Positions 1-14,348 of a stretch of 64,000 nucleotides of DNA are shown one piece after another. The notes beneath the pieces are model-generated. The model worked only from the letters and a program-made list of their open reading frames with translations. It was not told the DNA's origin and ran no database searches. The stretch spans positions 72,591,487-72,655,486 of the forward strand of contig NC_090942.1 of the NCBI RefSeq assembly GCF_040807025.1, in the 5' to 3' direction. This DNA is from Struthio camelus (Eukaryota > Chordata > Aves > Struthioniformes > Struthionidae). The translations under genes were made by a program, and so were the position numbers. How positions within the stretch are numbered: position 1 is the stretch's first letter; each line of letters opens with the position of its first letter.

Positions 1-3000
1 TTGTATCATGTTGTTATACATTCTACCCAATTTACTTTCAACTACTCTTCCTGGGGAAGAGTCACAAGAGGCTGGTTTTAATCCTCTGGGTCTTTAGTTT
101 TGTTTATGACCAACCATCTTTGCTATGTTAGTTACTCATCTCAGTGTTTCTTTCTTCTAATGGTTTGGCTTGTTTTCATCACCTATTTTGCCAAGGTACT
201 TTTAAGTCTGTTAATCTTTCAAGATGGAAATGTCTTCTTCTTGTATCACTTTGACAGCTATCATGAATATATGTGGTACTAGTATTTTATGCCTCTGACT
301 AGCAAAAAGGTTCAAGAAATGTCAGGGGTAAACTGGACTAATATTGATATGAGACAAAAGATGTTCCAATTGTTCCATTGTTTCCAAATGGAAACAATAT
401 AATTAGAAAGTAAGAAAGCAGAAAGAGCAAGAAAACAAGAAAGAAATTCATTGAAGAAGTGCAAAAATAAGCAATTTGCCACTCATGCACTTTTACTCAA
501 ATTGACTTAATTTACATTAAAGCTGTGTGAATAAAGGATATTCTCTTTGAAAAACGTACAGTTTGTATGTATCCTATGTTACCAGATAGACAACTCCGAG
601 GACGAAATTACTGCTATCTTTGCAAGCAGAAAGAGTTCTTAGAAGTGTAAAGGTAACAGGATACAAAACACAAAGGCACGGCAGATTAAAGCTACATCCA
701 GTACGCCAGAGAGCTCTTCTACTTGCGATTTTTCAAGAATCAGATATCTCACTCAAGGGCGGTGGTTTCTGACATTATATCAGCCTTTTTTGTAGTAAAA
801 AATAAAGTTTATGTTTTATTCGAGAGGTAAATAGTTAGCTGTATATAGGTGCTAATTTTATGGTTCACATGCTGTAGAAATAAGCCTCGTGCAGGCACAA
901 GAAAGGCAGTAGTACCTACATTCAGAAAGCCTACTTCCAGGTTAAAATAACAAAGATTTCACAAAACGCTTTCTACTAGAAGTTTGATTTTTGTTTTTTG
1001 TTTTTTTTCACCAAGAGGCTTAAAATTTGGATATTCTATGGAAATATTTCAGGTTTGTGCAGAGCCGTGATTTCTTGCTCTCTGCCATGGTGATTTGTTT
1101 CTCATACAACATTATTACTCTGATGTAACAGCCCAGTTTCAGAGTTTCGTGCTGTTCTTTCTTTCTACCTTTTTTCTTGCTTACCCTCATGCCTCTACAT
1201 GTTGTATTCCTTTCCTTTGGAAAAGGAATGCTTGACACAACCTCTCTCTGGGTGTCCATTAACCCTGACCCTCCTCAAGGTGCTGTCTAGAGAGGCCAGG
1301 TGAATAAGTAAGGCTATGTTCAGGAGCACCAGAACAGTGGTGCTTGATTGTCATGAAAAGGTGAGGTGCAAATCCAGTTGCTCATTGATCTTTGCAGAGA
1401 CTTTGGGCACTGTGGTCTGATGGCGCAACATTGCTGCCTCTCTGCGCAAAACAATGAACCACAGTGGCTGCTTCAAGACGGGCTCAGCAGAATTATACAT
1501 GTGCAAGGTGAAGAAATAGAAGTCAGGATCTCTCTCTCTCTCTCTTCTCTCTTTTATTTTTCTTTTTTCATATAGTCATCAGTAGTCCCAGGGCTCACTT
1601 TCTCACACTCTGGCACTATCAGCGGAACTAGAAGTATCTTTGGAAACCCTGAGAATATGGAAGAGAAGAAGCCAGCTCACAGCCTAAAACATGAACAGCC
1701 TAAAATGCTCTAAAATGGTATCTGGCTTGTGAAACTTTAGCCTCTGAAATAGCAGAAGTTCTTTTTCTCTCTCATTTATACAGCTGGTTAAAAACACAAG
1801 AGCAATGTGTTTTCTGGTGTGACCTCTATATTTGAAGCATCAGCACAAATTGAATTTCTACTGACAACCTGCAATTACTTGGGCAGAAAGCAAACCATAG
1901 CCCAAACCTTCAGGATAGCACTGTTAAGGGTATTCAGATCTTAGACAAGGCCATTTCCCACTGGCCACAGGTTTAGTATGTGAATAAGTGGAAATGTGAT
2001 TGTGGGGCATGTGTAATGGTGATTCATAGCACTTCTGTCCCAGAGGGTACTCATGGACCTGCAGCATACAATACCACTTTTTTATTTTACTGTTCCTGCC
2101 CCCTGCCCTGGAATTACAAGGATATTGCAAATATAAATGTATGTTACTAAAAATATTCCTGATAGTACTTTAGAGTCTTAGAACTGATAATTTTTTTAAT
2201 GATGATTTTTTGTGATATTACCCCAGTGCCTTAAGCTTTTGCAAGGATGGCTGTAATATGTATTAGAAATGCTTCTCATCTGTGTCTAACTGACAGTGAG
2301 CAGGGACCATGATTTTTTCTATGAAAACGGAATATTGAGTCTGTAATTAAAATTTCCTACACTTACCATTTGATGCTGCAATTTGACCCCTGTGCCACTG
2401 ATTTTATTAAGTATATTTTTCTTTCTGCAATTGTTCCTGCTCATTCTTAAACCAAGGAATATTAGAGAATTATTAGGATAGCTCAAGCAAGTGGGCCGCT
2501 GTCTGGAGTACTGGGATTCTGAAAAACTGTTGACACTTTCTGAAAACATTTCAACATTTTATTGTAGAAGCTTAATTTAGAAACTTCTTTGCACAAAAAT
2601 CTTCAAATATATTTTGCATTGTATTTTTCAATAAGAAATAGTGCATGGAGAGATACTAAAGGTCTGCTGGAAATTTTTGAGTGTATTAGATATGGCATTT
2701 TTAATCTTTGGAAGCTATATGTAGTTCTGTGAATGTTAAAACTGTAAGAGGGGACTGGTAGGAGTCGCTAGTAACGAGAAAGAATCTACCAAGTTTCCAG
2801 GAGGCAAATGAAATCAGACAAGGAGTTATTCTATAGTCTACATATTGTTGAAATATTTTTTCACTTATCTCTAGCTGACTAACCCAAAACCCTGTGATTT
2901 TCAAGTTTATATTATGTGGCCTAACACGAGAAATTTGCAAAGAAGATTGATGTTAGTTGGACAAAGTATTTTGTATGAGGACAGAAAAGCTTTCACACTT

Positions 3001-3620
3001 TGGCAGTGCCTCGTATATTAGTTAGTTTGCACTCCTATAGCAATTTTTGAGCTCCTTTCTCAAAATGACTTTGTTAAAACTATGAGTTCTTAATTTATTT
3101 GTAAATTCCCAGGTACTAGGCTAACTTTTTCACGGGCAGCCAGACTGATTCTCTTTTCACTGAAGTCAGTGGTCTTCTCAAACAAGCCTGGTCTGCTGAA
3201 CTTTTACCAGATGCAACGTTTGACGGAACTTTTCCTCGGTCCTTCATGGATCAGTCCATCTCCAAGAAAGTTGTAAGCTTCTATTCCCAACCCAGAAGCC
3301 AAGGAGTCTCTCACAGCTCATTAATGAAACATCACTTTTGAGAAGAATGTCTGGGAAACATCTTGTTTGCTGGGTATTTCACAAGTACTGCTGCATTTCA
3401 CTGAATCCGAAAAGAAATAAAGAATGAAAAAGGATCCACTTCTGATAACCAAACTGATAATTGTGGTTCTCACGCATTTCAGAATTTCTTTTTATTTGAA
3501 TGCCATAAATGTTCTGAAGATTATTAATTCTCCAATACAAATAAGCTTGGTGCAAAAAGAAATTCCGTAATTTTCACTTTGGTTATTTGGTTCTCTAAAA
3601 AGCCTAGGCTGAGGAAATGC
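1..3620. other. Intergenic or intronic, no gene seen
   Basis: AT-rich DNA with stop codons spread through all six frames. The longest open frames are under 80 codons and resemble no family I know. The only simple structure is a short TC-rich tract near 1529. One CACTGAAGTCAGTG motif at 3158-3171 belongs to a set of look-alike fragments scattered over the window (see findings). No splice-flanked open frame, RNA gene or recognisable young transposon was seen. Confidence 0.6.
1529..1553. repeat. (TC)n simple repeat
   Basis: Pyrimidine dinucleotide run of about seven to eight TC units, continuing into an imperfect CTCTTTT tail. Ordinary microsatellite. Confidence 0.8.
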
Positions 3621-3913
3621 GTTAAGCCAAGCTTGTCTTCATACAAAAGTTACACCAATTTAATTTAAATCGTTTTATAAATCGATTTTGTTAAACCGAT
3701 GCAAACACTTGTTTGGACACTCCTAAATTGATTTTGCCCTGGCTTATATTGATTTAGCCTAAGTCAGGAAGGAATTCACTTAAGATAAATTGATGTAAGT
3801 CTGATTGAAATAAAATTAAAAGTGCCCACATAGGGTTTGCATGGGCTTGCTAAATTGATTTAAAAATATGCTTTTAATTAAACTGATGCAACTTTATGTA
3901 GGCCAGGCTTAAC
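3621..3913. mobile_element. MITE-like non-autonomous DNA element with imperfect terminal inverted repeats
   Basis: The segment begins GTTAAGCC and ends GGCTTAAC, which are exact reverse complements. The similarity continues inward for about 40-45 bases on each side: the left arm has AAAGTTACACCAATTTAATT, and the right arm read backwards has AAAGTTGCATCAGTTTAATT. The interior repeats related AT-rich blocks around AAATTGATTT. The element is about 290 bp and has no coding capacity, which fits a miniature inverted-repeat transposable element. TTAA sits at both ends (3622-3625 and 3909-3912), either inside the arms or as a target duplication. From memory it resembles palindromic elements common in turtles, crocodilians and birds, probably hAT-related, but the family is not assigned. 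Confidence 0.55.
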
Positions 3914-6900
3914 ACCAAGAAAAGGAATGTGATGGCCTGAAAGGGCCTTAAGTGCAATGACTGCTTCAAGGTATTTTAAGGTTTCTCCATTGACACTTGA
4001 AAAGGTGTACAGGAATTTTGCAAATACATAGCTCCTCTCCCCATCTGGAATAAATCTACCTTTTATTACTCCCACTAGTATATTTTTTGTTTTTGTTTTT
4101 GTTTTCAATGATCTATATTGTTTCCTTTAGTTCTTAAAGAGAGTTGTGAAACAAAACCTGATTTCTGAACTTAAAGGTTGTTTGGAATCTGAACATAGAC
4201 TTTACCTTTACAGCTTTCATTGCCTTTAATCAAACGTACCTTCATGACAACAACTTCCTTCGCTCCACACAGGCATCGCTTTTGGAATAGGTGAATTCCA
4301 TGTGGATATTAGGAACTAATCTCTAGAGGAGACATAATAGTACCAGGGCTGGCTTCATAGCTAGGGCTGTTTCACTACTGTAAAGCAACATGACGGTAAT
4401 AAGCTTTCATTGCACTGCTAATTGTTGAATTTCCTTGTGTCCTTCGATATATACAATTACTAATTTGTTCTCAAATCTATCTATGCAGCAAAGAGGTTCC
4501 AGTCACTAGTGCTCTTGCAGAGTAACCCTGAATAACAAATTGGAAACTGGGCTGTAACATTCATGACAGTGTGTGGAACTGGAGATCAAAATCATAGATC
4601 ATGCAGAAACCTCTATCTCAAAATGTAACTTGTTTGCTGAACTTTCGCAAGACGCAATGTAGAGTTGGAGGGAACCTGCATTATGGATTATCGTGTAGAC
4701 CGCACTCCCACACGACACTCCATGATCTCTGAGGAGTACGAAAGAACGAACTGACGTATTTTTTAGAAATAAGGCAGTTCGTGGGATGGGGATCCTAGCC
4801 GGTGCTGGATAGGGCACCCAGACTTGAGAAATGCTTTGCTTCAAATCGGTCACTGTCGCTTTCTTCTGTGATATTCCCACATCCTCCCTCTGATGGCCCC
4901 ACAGGGAATACGATGCCTTGGATTCCTGAAGTTCGGTTCACTTGCAAACCAGGAAGTCTGTGTTGGTTTGAAATGTTACTTGCAGGCTTCCTAGGTTCTT
5001 ACTTCCTTTAACAAAACAGACCGGGCAAGGTGACTTTGGCATCGCTGAATCAACCAGCTGTATTGTCTGTGAAAGAAATGCCATCTATCTACTACTGTCT
5101 AAATAAGAAGCTGAGTCAGCACCTCAGCGTACCATATTTATATTGAGTATCCGATGCAGTGGGGGACATCTGTGCACTTACTGTGCAGTGCAGCCCTGAA
5201 GGTTATACTGAGATAGACCTTTGGGCAAGTCCCAAAGGTCTGCTAATGTTAATTAACTTTCTTCCTCTGGTTGCACCGGTTTATACTTGCTGAGTACCAA
5301 GCCCTTTTAGCTCTCACCTGGCGAACAGTGGATTAGTTTTCTACCATCCTCGCCCCATGGCTTCCCTAAGATCAAAGGCAGAATAGTTAGCCCCAGAGAT
5401 GTCAAAAGCCAGGCTTTCATTACCCTGAATTAGGGTAAGACTTCATCCAAAGTATTGTGAATTGCTGAAAGCTTATGACCAAGTAGTTTTTCAGGTCTGT
5501 CTAAAATCTATGTTAGAGAGAGCAGATTAAGGCAGATTATTGTTTCAATTTTTTCCAGAGTCATGCAGAGCAGCTAAACTTTATTCTCAATTCCGGCTAT
5601 TCAAAATAAAGATGATGCTGAGTGTTTAGCTTTAGCTAAGCAAAATAGCCATCACACAACTTCTAGTCATTTTATCCTCAGAAATGGATATTCTATAGAG
5701 CCTGTAAATTGAATGCAATGACTATAGGCAGCACTGAACGTAAAAGTAAGGAAGATGGAAGTTTAGCTGCTTGTGAGGCAGGATCATTTTTAAAACGTTA
5801 ATGAATTTCCTTTTTGTGGCTGGCCAACGATTAACTCATCTTATAAATAAAGTTCAGAATCCTAATAATAAGGAATTGGAAGATGAATATGCGAGGAACA
5901 TAATCTTACCTGTACACTTCGTATGTATATGTATATATTTATGGATATGGATGTCTTCAAACTGCTTAATTGCTTTGAGTGCGAAGCGAACTCAAGGTGA
6001 TGATCTCTTCCTATTCATCATTCACAATCACATAAAAGAATAATTCAATGGGAAGTAGGCTTTTCATAATTATTACACTGAACTCCGCTGCAGATTGAGC
6101 TGATTTCTCTTTGTTCTGCCTACCCCCATTTTTTATTCCATCTCCTACCATTAGGAAAAGAAACAAGAGATAACCTTCATTTCCATACTCATTGTCATGT
6201 CCTGCCTTAACCTTTACTTTTCTACACAAAAAAATCTAGTTTCTTAAACCTGCCCTTCTTGATCACCTTTCATTCTTGTTCTGCAGTTCTTCAGCTACTA
6301 TCTCCAACCGGCCTATATCTTTGTTAAAGCATGGTAGCCAGCTGGCAACAACATTGCATTTGAGGTCTCAAACACTTCAAACAGAGCAGTATAATTACTT
6401 CCTGTCTCTTATACAAAGCATTCCTGATAACACCTCCTAGAATGAGATTTATCCTTTTGTTTTTGTTGCAGGCATGCTGTAAGTAGTTGATAACTTTTAT
6501 TCATAATACAATTCGGCTTTGCTGCTGCTTTTCATACCATTCCTCATTTTGTATTTGTGCATTTGCTTTCTCTATCTTCATTTAATTTTGTCCTGCTGTT
6601 TTTGGAAACATTAGAGCGATCCACTGAAAGGTCAAGACTGGATGAACCGTTGAGATTAAACTGCCTATGGTCAAGTTGCGTTTGAGGCACATCTGTGCAA
6701 TGGATTGAAAAATTTGCACAATACCTGTCTGTCACACCTATATTTTTTCAAACATCAGATTTCTGAAACGAGTATATTTCAACAGATAGAAAACCTCTAC
6801 TGCATTTTTGAAACCTGTTATGATTACTGAATAAAGTGAAAAAGCTACAATTATGAAAAGTCCTTGAGAAAAAAGAGGTACAGTTACTGGAGAGTCACGG

Positions 6901-9459
6901 GCTCAGTTTGCGCTGCTGGAAGGATGCCTGTGTGGCTCAAATGACCTCTTGAACTTCATTAGTCAACATTACTGGAATTTTCCGCCTCTTGTTTACTAGT
7001 ATTTTTTTCTTTACAGGCATTCATGCCTTCAGTGACTATTAGATTATGATTTAAGTAATTCTCATGGCAAGTCCAAGGATTTAAATTTCCTCGTTCATGA
7101 CTTCAGAGTCCTTTTGAATAGGTTCATCACTTCTGAATAGCCATTTTTCCAAAGTTTAGTTTCACATGCTAGTTTTTAATATGATTCTTCTCTAACTGTG
7201 TTGCATTTTCTTATATCTGTACTTCTACTGTCCAAGGATTACAGAGTTGTTTCCTCTGCACTCACTGTTTCTGCGTTATGTAGAACCAGGTCAAGAATAA
7301 TGATGCCTTTTTTAGTGCTATAAAACAAGTTTAGGATTAAAATTAGTGATTTCAATCTACATGATTTAAAAATATTTAAACCTAGTCCCAGGATTATATT
7401 TTAGCTGGCTTTTGGAGCCATCTATTCATTTCCTGCTAAACTACATCAATCTCTTTTGGTATTATGTGTTCAATGCCCTTATTTGTAGTGAGAGTGGAAA
7501 TACTCTCTTATACATACAAAATGGAGAAAGTTTAGCTCTGCATTAGTCCAACACAAGTTGAACCGGTGCCTGAGTTATCATAGCTCAAAAACTTTCATGC
7601 ATTTCTGATTTGTGATTTGTGGCTGTTCGGATTCTGCTTGCTATGCCATTATAATTAGAATAATGTCTACATGCTACAGAAACCCATAAATTCTACAGTT
7701 ATATTTGTCTTTTTTATTATTATGTTATCATAATTCTTAAATTTTGAGCCATTGCATCTACCAAAGGTACCAGCGGGGACTGATAGTCTCTTATGCGTGT
7801 ATAAGCCATATACAAATGTCGCTACTGTCAAAAAACCCACAAGCAGAGGTTAACTGGCAACACATAAGTATAAAATAGAAATAAATCATACATGAGCCCT
7901 CAGCATAGCCACTTTCTGGTAGCTACAGCAGCATATAGATTTGGCTTAAACAGGGATGTGAGCTAGAAGAGGACAGTCTAATAACTCAGTTCAGAGAATA
8001 TGTCCTACATGTAAGGGCATGAAAACCAGCAAATAAACCAGTTTCAGCAGTCAACGGAACTCTTAAAGACAGGGATGTGCTGGGTATGAGTGAGAGGACT
8101 CAATCAAAACATGCAAGTGAAAAGGGAAGGGTGGAATTTCAGGGAGCTGATTATGTGTGGTGCGTGTAACCAAAAGATTGTCTCTTTGTGCAGCTCTGGG
8201 CACATAACTTTGTGATTACAGTAAACAAGAGACAGTGAGAAGGGCAGGAATGGAGTCCCCATCCCGGGGCTGGGGATGCGAAAGAGGCTGTAATGAGTGC
8301 AAAGCCATTCGTAATGTCATAAATGTAAATATAAAACAGCAAATCGTTCACACACATAGATATATCTATTACCTGCTGAGGGACTTCAATTTCCTTGAAA
8401 AGCACAGCACACTCTCCTGCAAGAAAACAACTGATCCTTTTTTAAGGTTTCACATATAAAACCAGTTCAAGACTAGACACCAGTTTCTTACTAAATTCAA
8501 ACCACTTGAATTTGAAGAAACTGAGGTCAGATGTTATCTGAAAGTAGCAGAAGGGAAGAAAAATTTGTGCTTGTTATTATAAATATTAACCTTCAGAGTT
8601 TGTAAATGCTAAATTTGAATTGATCTATTATGATTTGTTCTTTTGTTTTAGTTATCTTTGGTCCCCACTTGCCTTATGTGGAGGAGTGTGACAGACAGGT
8701 GTGAATCAAGGTAAAAAGGATTATTATCTTAGAAGACTTTTCCTATTGTGCTGTTAAAAAAAAATCCATGCAGAACAAGTTTAAGAGTAGCAGATACCTA
8801 AAAGGCTGTCAAATAGCACTGTTAACTATAATAATTTATCCTATAATTTAATGTAGCCCTGACCCCTGTCATAAGTTAATACACCATGAAGAACAGTATG
8901 CAAAAAACATGCTTATTAATGAGTTGGAGAAATAATGTGACATTGGTTTTTTTTGCCATTTTCCCACGGAATATCTTAATATTGGAGTTAGCAGAGCCTA
9001 GACAATTTTTGCTATGTAATTATGTCTGTCCATATCTTACTAACTTGTGCTGCGATTAAAAGGTTTGTAATTTTTAATTATGCTATCTGAAAACAGTTGT
9101 TTGGTTAAAGACAAAAATAACAGTACCTATGAACTCTCCAACATATGCTCTTTTATTTTCTCTATCTTTTTACCAAAAGGGTCTATTTATTTGAACTTCT
9201 TTATATATATATATACTAGCTGAAGCTGTGCTTGTATACTGCTAGCTCCATGTGAAATACACAATTCCTCAGAGACCAGCCTCTGCAGTGGTCCAATTAC
9301 TCTCTTATTAATGATTATCTCTTCCAGCTGCAGAACGGCACAAAATAACCCTAAATACATTGGAAATGTTCTTCTGGAGTTTCTCTGCACAGAGGTAGGG
9401 TATGTGCGTGAGACTCAACAGCTGAGTGGAAAGGCTGGGTATAGGTATTGTAGTTGGGG
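3914..9459. other. Intergenic or intronic, no gene seen
   Basis: AT-rich, with no open frame above about 95 codons. The longest (4599-4880 minus, 93 codons) has no recognisable domain. The interval 7190-7480 faintly recalls the antisense strand of old L3/CR1-like LINEs but is too weak to call. No RNA gene or tandem array was found. Confidence 0.55.
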
Positions 9460-9491
9460 TTCAGGTATTACCATTTTCAGGTATTGCCATT
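9460..9491. repeat. 16-bp tandem duplication (2 copies)
   Basis: TTCAGGTATTACCATT is followed at once by TTCAGGTATTGCCATT, one mismatch in 16. It reads as a small local slippage duplication. Confidence 0.8.
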
Positions 9492-9842
9492 TTATTACTA
9501 GTCCTCTGTACTAGTCTTACAGTTCATGTATTGTCATTATTGCTTTGGCCAAGAAGTCTGTAGTTATCTGGAGAAACTAAATTCTCTTTATCCAGAAAGC
9601 TTGCAATTTAAGGAGCATGTTTTCAGAAACACAGCAGTGATTTAACAGCAGCAATTTCCATTGCCTGCCAAGAGAAGAGTCAAGTCTTCCTGCATCCTAA
9701 GGAAGTTGCTTAAAAATACCTGTCTACATTCTCGTAGTACGAAAATAATTCTGAAGACATCTGAAAACCACAAATTAAGCTCTGGAGTGGTAAGTAAATC
9801 TTCCTTCTAGTCATTATCTGGCTGTTTGTTAGCATTACTAGT

Positions 9843-9892
9843 AAATAAATCTGCTTAAAAAACACTTAAAAATAAATCTGCTTAAAGAACAC
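9843..9892. repeat. 27-bp period tandem duplication (2 copies)
   Basis: AAATAAATCTGCTTAAA recurs 27 bases later, and both copies continue into an AACAC block (AAAAACAC and AGAACAC). The two copies are nearly identical, so the duplication is fairly recent. Confidence 0.75.
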
Positions 9893-12800
9893 AAGTTTTT
9901 AATGCAGGATAACCATATCAAACTTGAGGGCATCCCATTTTTGCATGTAAGCTGGACCCATACTCTTTGATTTTTCCTTGATTCTCCCAAATGTACCTTA
10001 AGCTGAGAAACCTCAGTAAAGAGGAATGTGTGATAAGATGAATGACAGCTGTGGAAGTGGTGCATTCTTTGAGATAGTGAGTGTCTTTAGGAAAAGGAGA
10101 CCTGCCCAGGAAAGAGCTTGCGTTGGGGTTCCTGCTGCCATAGCTATAGTGGTAACGAAGTATGAGTTGGCGCCTTAAAAAAAAAAAAAAGATGAAGTAA
10201 TTCTAAACTGGGCATCTAACATCGCTGCAGAGTAGTCACGCTGTAAGAAGGATACAATTCTTGTAGTTCCGTTTCCTCAGAAATGGAGACATTCAATTTT
10301 TGTCTTCTAAGTGCATGATTAAAAACCTAAGCTTCAATTCAGCAAAGTATTTCAGCATGATACTTAGTTTCAGTTTTCAATAAAATGTTTAGACATTAAA
10401 ATCAATGGGATTGCTGGACTAGCTTAATAATTTCTTTTCTTCCCATAGAAATGGACTGCCTTAAGTGCTTTGATTTTTCCAGATCAATGAAAACTAACAG
10501 GTTCTCACTGATATTGAATATCTGACCACTTGTTTAACAATGGGCTTGATGGACTCACCTCAGGCCAGTTTTAAAAAGCTTTTCTTTGTTTACTTAAACA
10601 TTTGATAGTATTTTGGAAAACACCTGTTTTCCTAGGAACTTTCCAGTAAAAACACAGGGCCATTTTGCACTCAACTGATTCCTCTGAGGTTTTGTAACTT
10701 GGTTTGTATACAGTGCTCGAGAGCAATGAAAGGGTTAACTGTCTTGTTGTTTTTAGGCTTGCACTGTATACTGGGATTTGACATTTTCACACTAATTAAA
10801 ACAGACTGCTTCAGTCTCTATGTACATGTAACTCATATTTAATTCAATGGAAATGTTGAACGTGCATTGATGGAAGAGTTGCGTCCATACTTTCACTATT
10901 GTGACAATCAGGAAATGTCTTATCTGGTGGTGTATTTAATTTGCTCCCAGCTCCAGTCGAAAAAGTATTTGAAATACTTCATTTAAATACAATACTAGTA
11001 TTGAAGAGGCAAATCTTAAGACTTTTCTCAAGCAAAACTTCCCATAGCTTGGAACTGGAATGTGATATTAATGATGAGGCTTCTGTTGCTGCATGCAATA
11101 TGATTCAAACCTCATCTGCCCAAGATGTAGCTGTTAGGGCACTGAAATATACTATTTTTCATGGATTTCATTTCCAACTTCAGTGCATATTTACAGGACA
11201 CCCATGGGAAAGTGTAGCCTTTTTCTCTGTCTTAGTCATACAAAATATGAAGATTTCTGTTTCTCTGTGCTGTCTCTGAGATACTTTTCACTGGTTTACA
11301 AAATGAAAACCGGATGCACCGGCTACATCTAGGTTTAAGGACAGGTTCATATCATTGCAATCATAACTTGAGGATCTTAGTCTCTCAGTTGTCCAAATGA
11401 AAGATTTGTTAGCAGGATGCCTTCTTGCTCCCAGCCTATTCAAGTAGGTATCCTTTCCATCAGAACCAAAACATCGGGAATGGCCTTGTGCCCCTGGCTT
11501 ATCTCAATACATTGCTGAGGCACAGCACTCCTATGTCCAAGAGTTTAGGTATAGCCACTGGATGATGGAGTTGTTCTATTGGCCTCTGAGGAGCTTGGAC
11601 CATATCCGTACACCTTTATCAAGGTTTACACTCTTACTTCTGCATATTGTTCATTCTCCAGAGAAGATGCATAATGCATATATGGGGGGAGTTATTAGGC
11701 AACCAGTCCAAGCTGTGTTTTCAAAGTCTCTTAGTACCTTTTTTACCCTGATAAATGGAAGAAAATAACACTTAAAAAGGAGCAAAAGAACCCTCTCAGT
11801 TGATTTCCATTTAAATATAAAAAGATTTAGCAGCTAATCATAGGGTGTTACCGTAATTCCATTTTGAGGCTACTGTGAGCACTCAGAAGTGCGTACATTT
11901 TCTTTCTTAAAATCTCTGGAAATGTTGAACTATGTGTCTTAACACAGTTTCTTATGTTTTGGTGAAAAGGCAGCTATAGATATCACCATGACTATGGACT
12001 TTTATAGTGCCATAAAGATTCAGTGTCATCATAAATTCATGCTGCTGAAAATGTCGACATTTATGGCAACTTCTACAAGGACATATTTTAAAATGATATT
12101 AAAACTTTATGCAGCAACTTTTATTTAGTTAAAAAAGTGAGATTATAAAGCAAAACATTTACTCTTATTTTAGAATAAAGTATGACAAATATAAAAAGGG
12201 AAGAAAATGAAAATGATTTTTAAAGGCAGGTTAGTCAGACCTCCAAAGCACAAGATGCTCACATCATCTTTATATGAAACCACTAGCATGTCATTAATAT
12301 TCACATCTATTGTCTTTAATGTAGATTGTTAATCATATGATTATGCATCAAAGATACAGATATATTACACTGTTGCTTTGAGGGCTCAGTACCCCTTTAT
12401 TTGATTTATATTGGAATATCCTTATTTTCACCTGGCTTTTAGGTCCTGTAAAGCAAGTGAAGTTACTGAATACTACTCAAGTTAAACAAATTTTAAAAAA
12501 TCTAGATTCTTATCTCTACTAAAGTTAGAGCTGTTTCTAAATTGCAGTGCTGCAGGGCTTTAGGAACCTTGCTAAAAGGAACTGCATAGCCCTGAAAGTG
12601 GCATGATCCTGCACATTGAAACTTGCAACACAGGGCCAGTTGCTTGCAAATCATCTGATCCAAATCTCTTACATTCAGTTAAAATATACCACTGATTTCA
12701 GACAGCTGTGCATTAAGCATGGCGTCTACTTCACAGAAACTAGCCATAAGGCAATATGACAGAGGTGGATAACAGTAAAATGCCACTTGTTTTTTCTTCT

Positions 12801-13489
12801 TAAAGTTATTCAGGAAGCAGCTACTGACTTCTTTTGAGTTTCCATCAACTTCCATTGAAACAGCTTCAGAGATTGATGTACCTTAGAGACCAAAATATAT
12901 TGAGTATTACCTCAAAACAGTGACATTTATGTTCCAGCAGAGCTTTGGGGACTGAGCCCGTTCCTACTGAAGTCAGTGAGATAGCCCTGTTAATTTCCAT
13001 GCAGCAGGATCAAGCACTAACCCTGAACAGAGGGGAACAAAAGGCTTTAACTTTTATACTAAAGCACAGAGAAAATGTGGAATAAGTATCCGTTCCCTAT
13101 GCTCAAATTTTCCTATGTTGTTACATATATGGTCAGTGCTCTCTAGGTCTAAAGGCAATTTTACTTTTGCATCCATATACAGTTCTCCAGCATAAGCATA
13201 TAGTTTCAGTCTGGGTGGCTCTGATTCCAGATTAACAGGGGAAAAAATTGGCATCTCTCTGAAACAGCAGCTATATGATTCTGGTCAGTGAATATAAAAG
13301 TGATGGCACCTGGGTAGCAAATCCTCTTCTTTCTCATGAGGTTCTCCACAAAGCTGTTCTGCTAATCATTCAAAGGCTGTTGGTGTAGATAGATATCCAT
13401 TATGTCCAGAAAGAATATTCGGTGCTTTGGCCCACTTCACGTAGGGCACCAAACAGCCTTCATAAAATAACTTAAAATAATTACACACC

Positions 13490-13560
13490 AGGCTGGATTT
13501 GAACCTGAAGCCTCAGGACAAAAACAAACCAACCTCTGTCCTATTTATTGTGAAGGCTCC
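13490..13560 (-). repeat. Possible degraded tRNA-derived SINE fragment
   Basis: Read on the minus strand, the segment contains GGTTCAAATCCAGCC, a close match to the tRNA T-arm / RNA polymerase III B box (GGTTCRANTCC). No convincing A box or full cloverleaf is present upstream, so a functional tRNA gene is excluded and an old SINE piece is the likeliest source. A chance match is possible. Confidence 0.25.
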
Positions 13561-14348
13561 CTCTTCTACCCTATTTTATGTTTTTTTCGCTCTGCTATTA
13601 CTAGGCATTACTAGGCATTATCCTCTATAAACAGCTCTGAGGCTATCCAAAGAAGACAATCCATAATATCCTATTTCATTTTCAAATGCATTTTATTGAG
13701 AGTCTTGTCAGGTCAACATCACTACTACAAGCCTATGGGGCTGATCCAAGAAGTGTCTCCAAGTCTCAATTTTCATATGCCTGTGCTCTGAATTAGTAAT
13801 TCCTGTGCCCCAAAGAAAGAGCCACAGATGCGTATGACCACTAAATAGTACTGCTACCTCTAAGAAGATTGTGTTTCAAAAGGAGAATCTAAAAAAAGGG
13901 CTGGAGGTGTGGAACAATAGTTAGTTCATTCAATATCTTCAGATATTCTTTATGGGAAGTGGAGAAGTCAAAAATAATGGAGAGGATTTTTTTTATTACA
14001 GCTACCATAATTTGAGATTTTTTAAAGCAGAGGAACAAAAAGACCTGTATGCTTGATACAGAAGAAAGAACTGTTTGCACCTAATATATTAAAGAAAAGT
14101 TCAAAGACAGCTTAACGTTGTAAGAATGTTACCTCTGCAATGCTGCCAAGATCAGTAGCTATATGAATTATTACTTTGACTTGCACACATGACTGTTTCA
14201 GAATTTATCTAACATGCAGTCATTAATTGGTGATTTTCATATGTTGGTGATTTCATAAATCGATGATTCATTTCCCCTTTAATTCAAACTCCCACCTTTT
14301 AAAAAACTAGTGCATCTTTCTGCCCTCAGACTCATAATCTTAAGCTTA

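Noticed and set aside
7190..7480. Further antisense L3/CR1-like fossil
   Set aside because: Only scattered words (TTTCCTCTGCACTCAC, AGAACCAGGTCAAGAATAAT) recall the consensus. Block order could not be confirmed.
10941..11279. 112-codon frame as a gene
   Set aside because: No domain, no upstream promoter-like or splice-like signal, and unremarkable codon use.
13490..13515. tRNA gene on the minus strand suggested by a GGTTCAAATCC box
   Set aside because: No A box or closable acceptor stem at the right distance. At best a SINE remnant.
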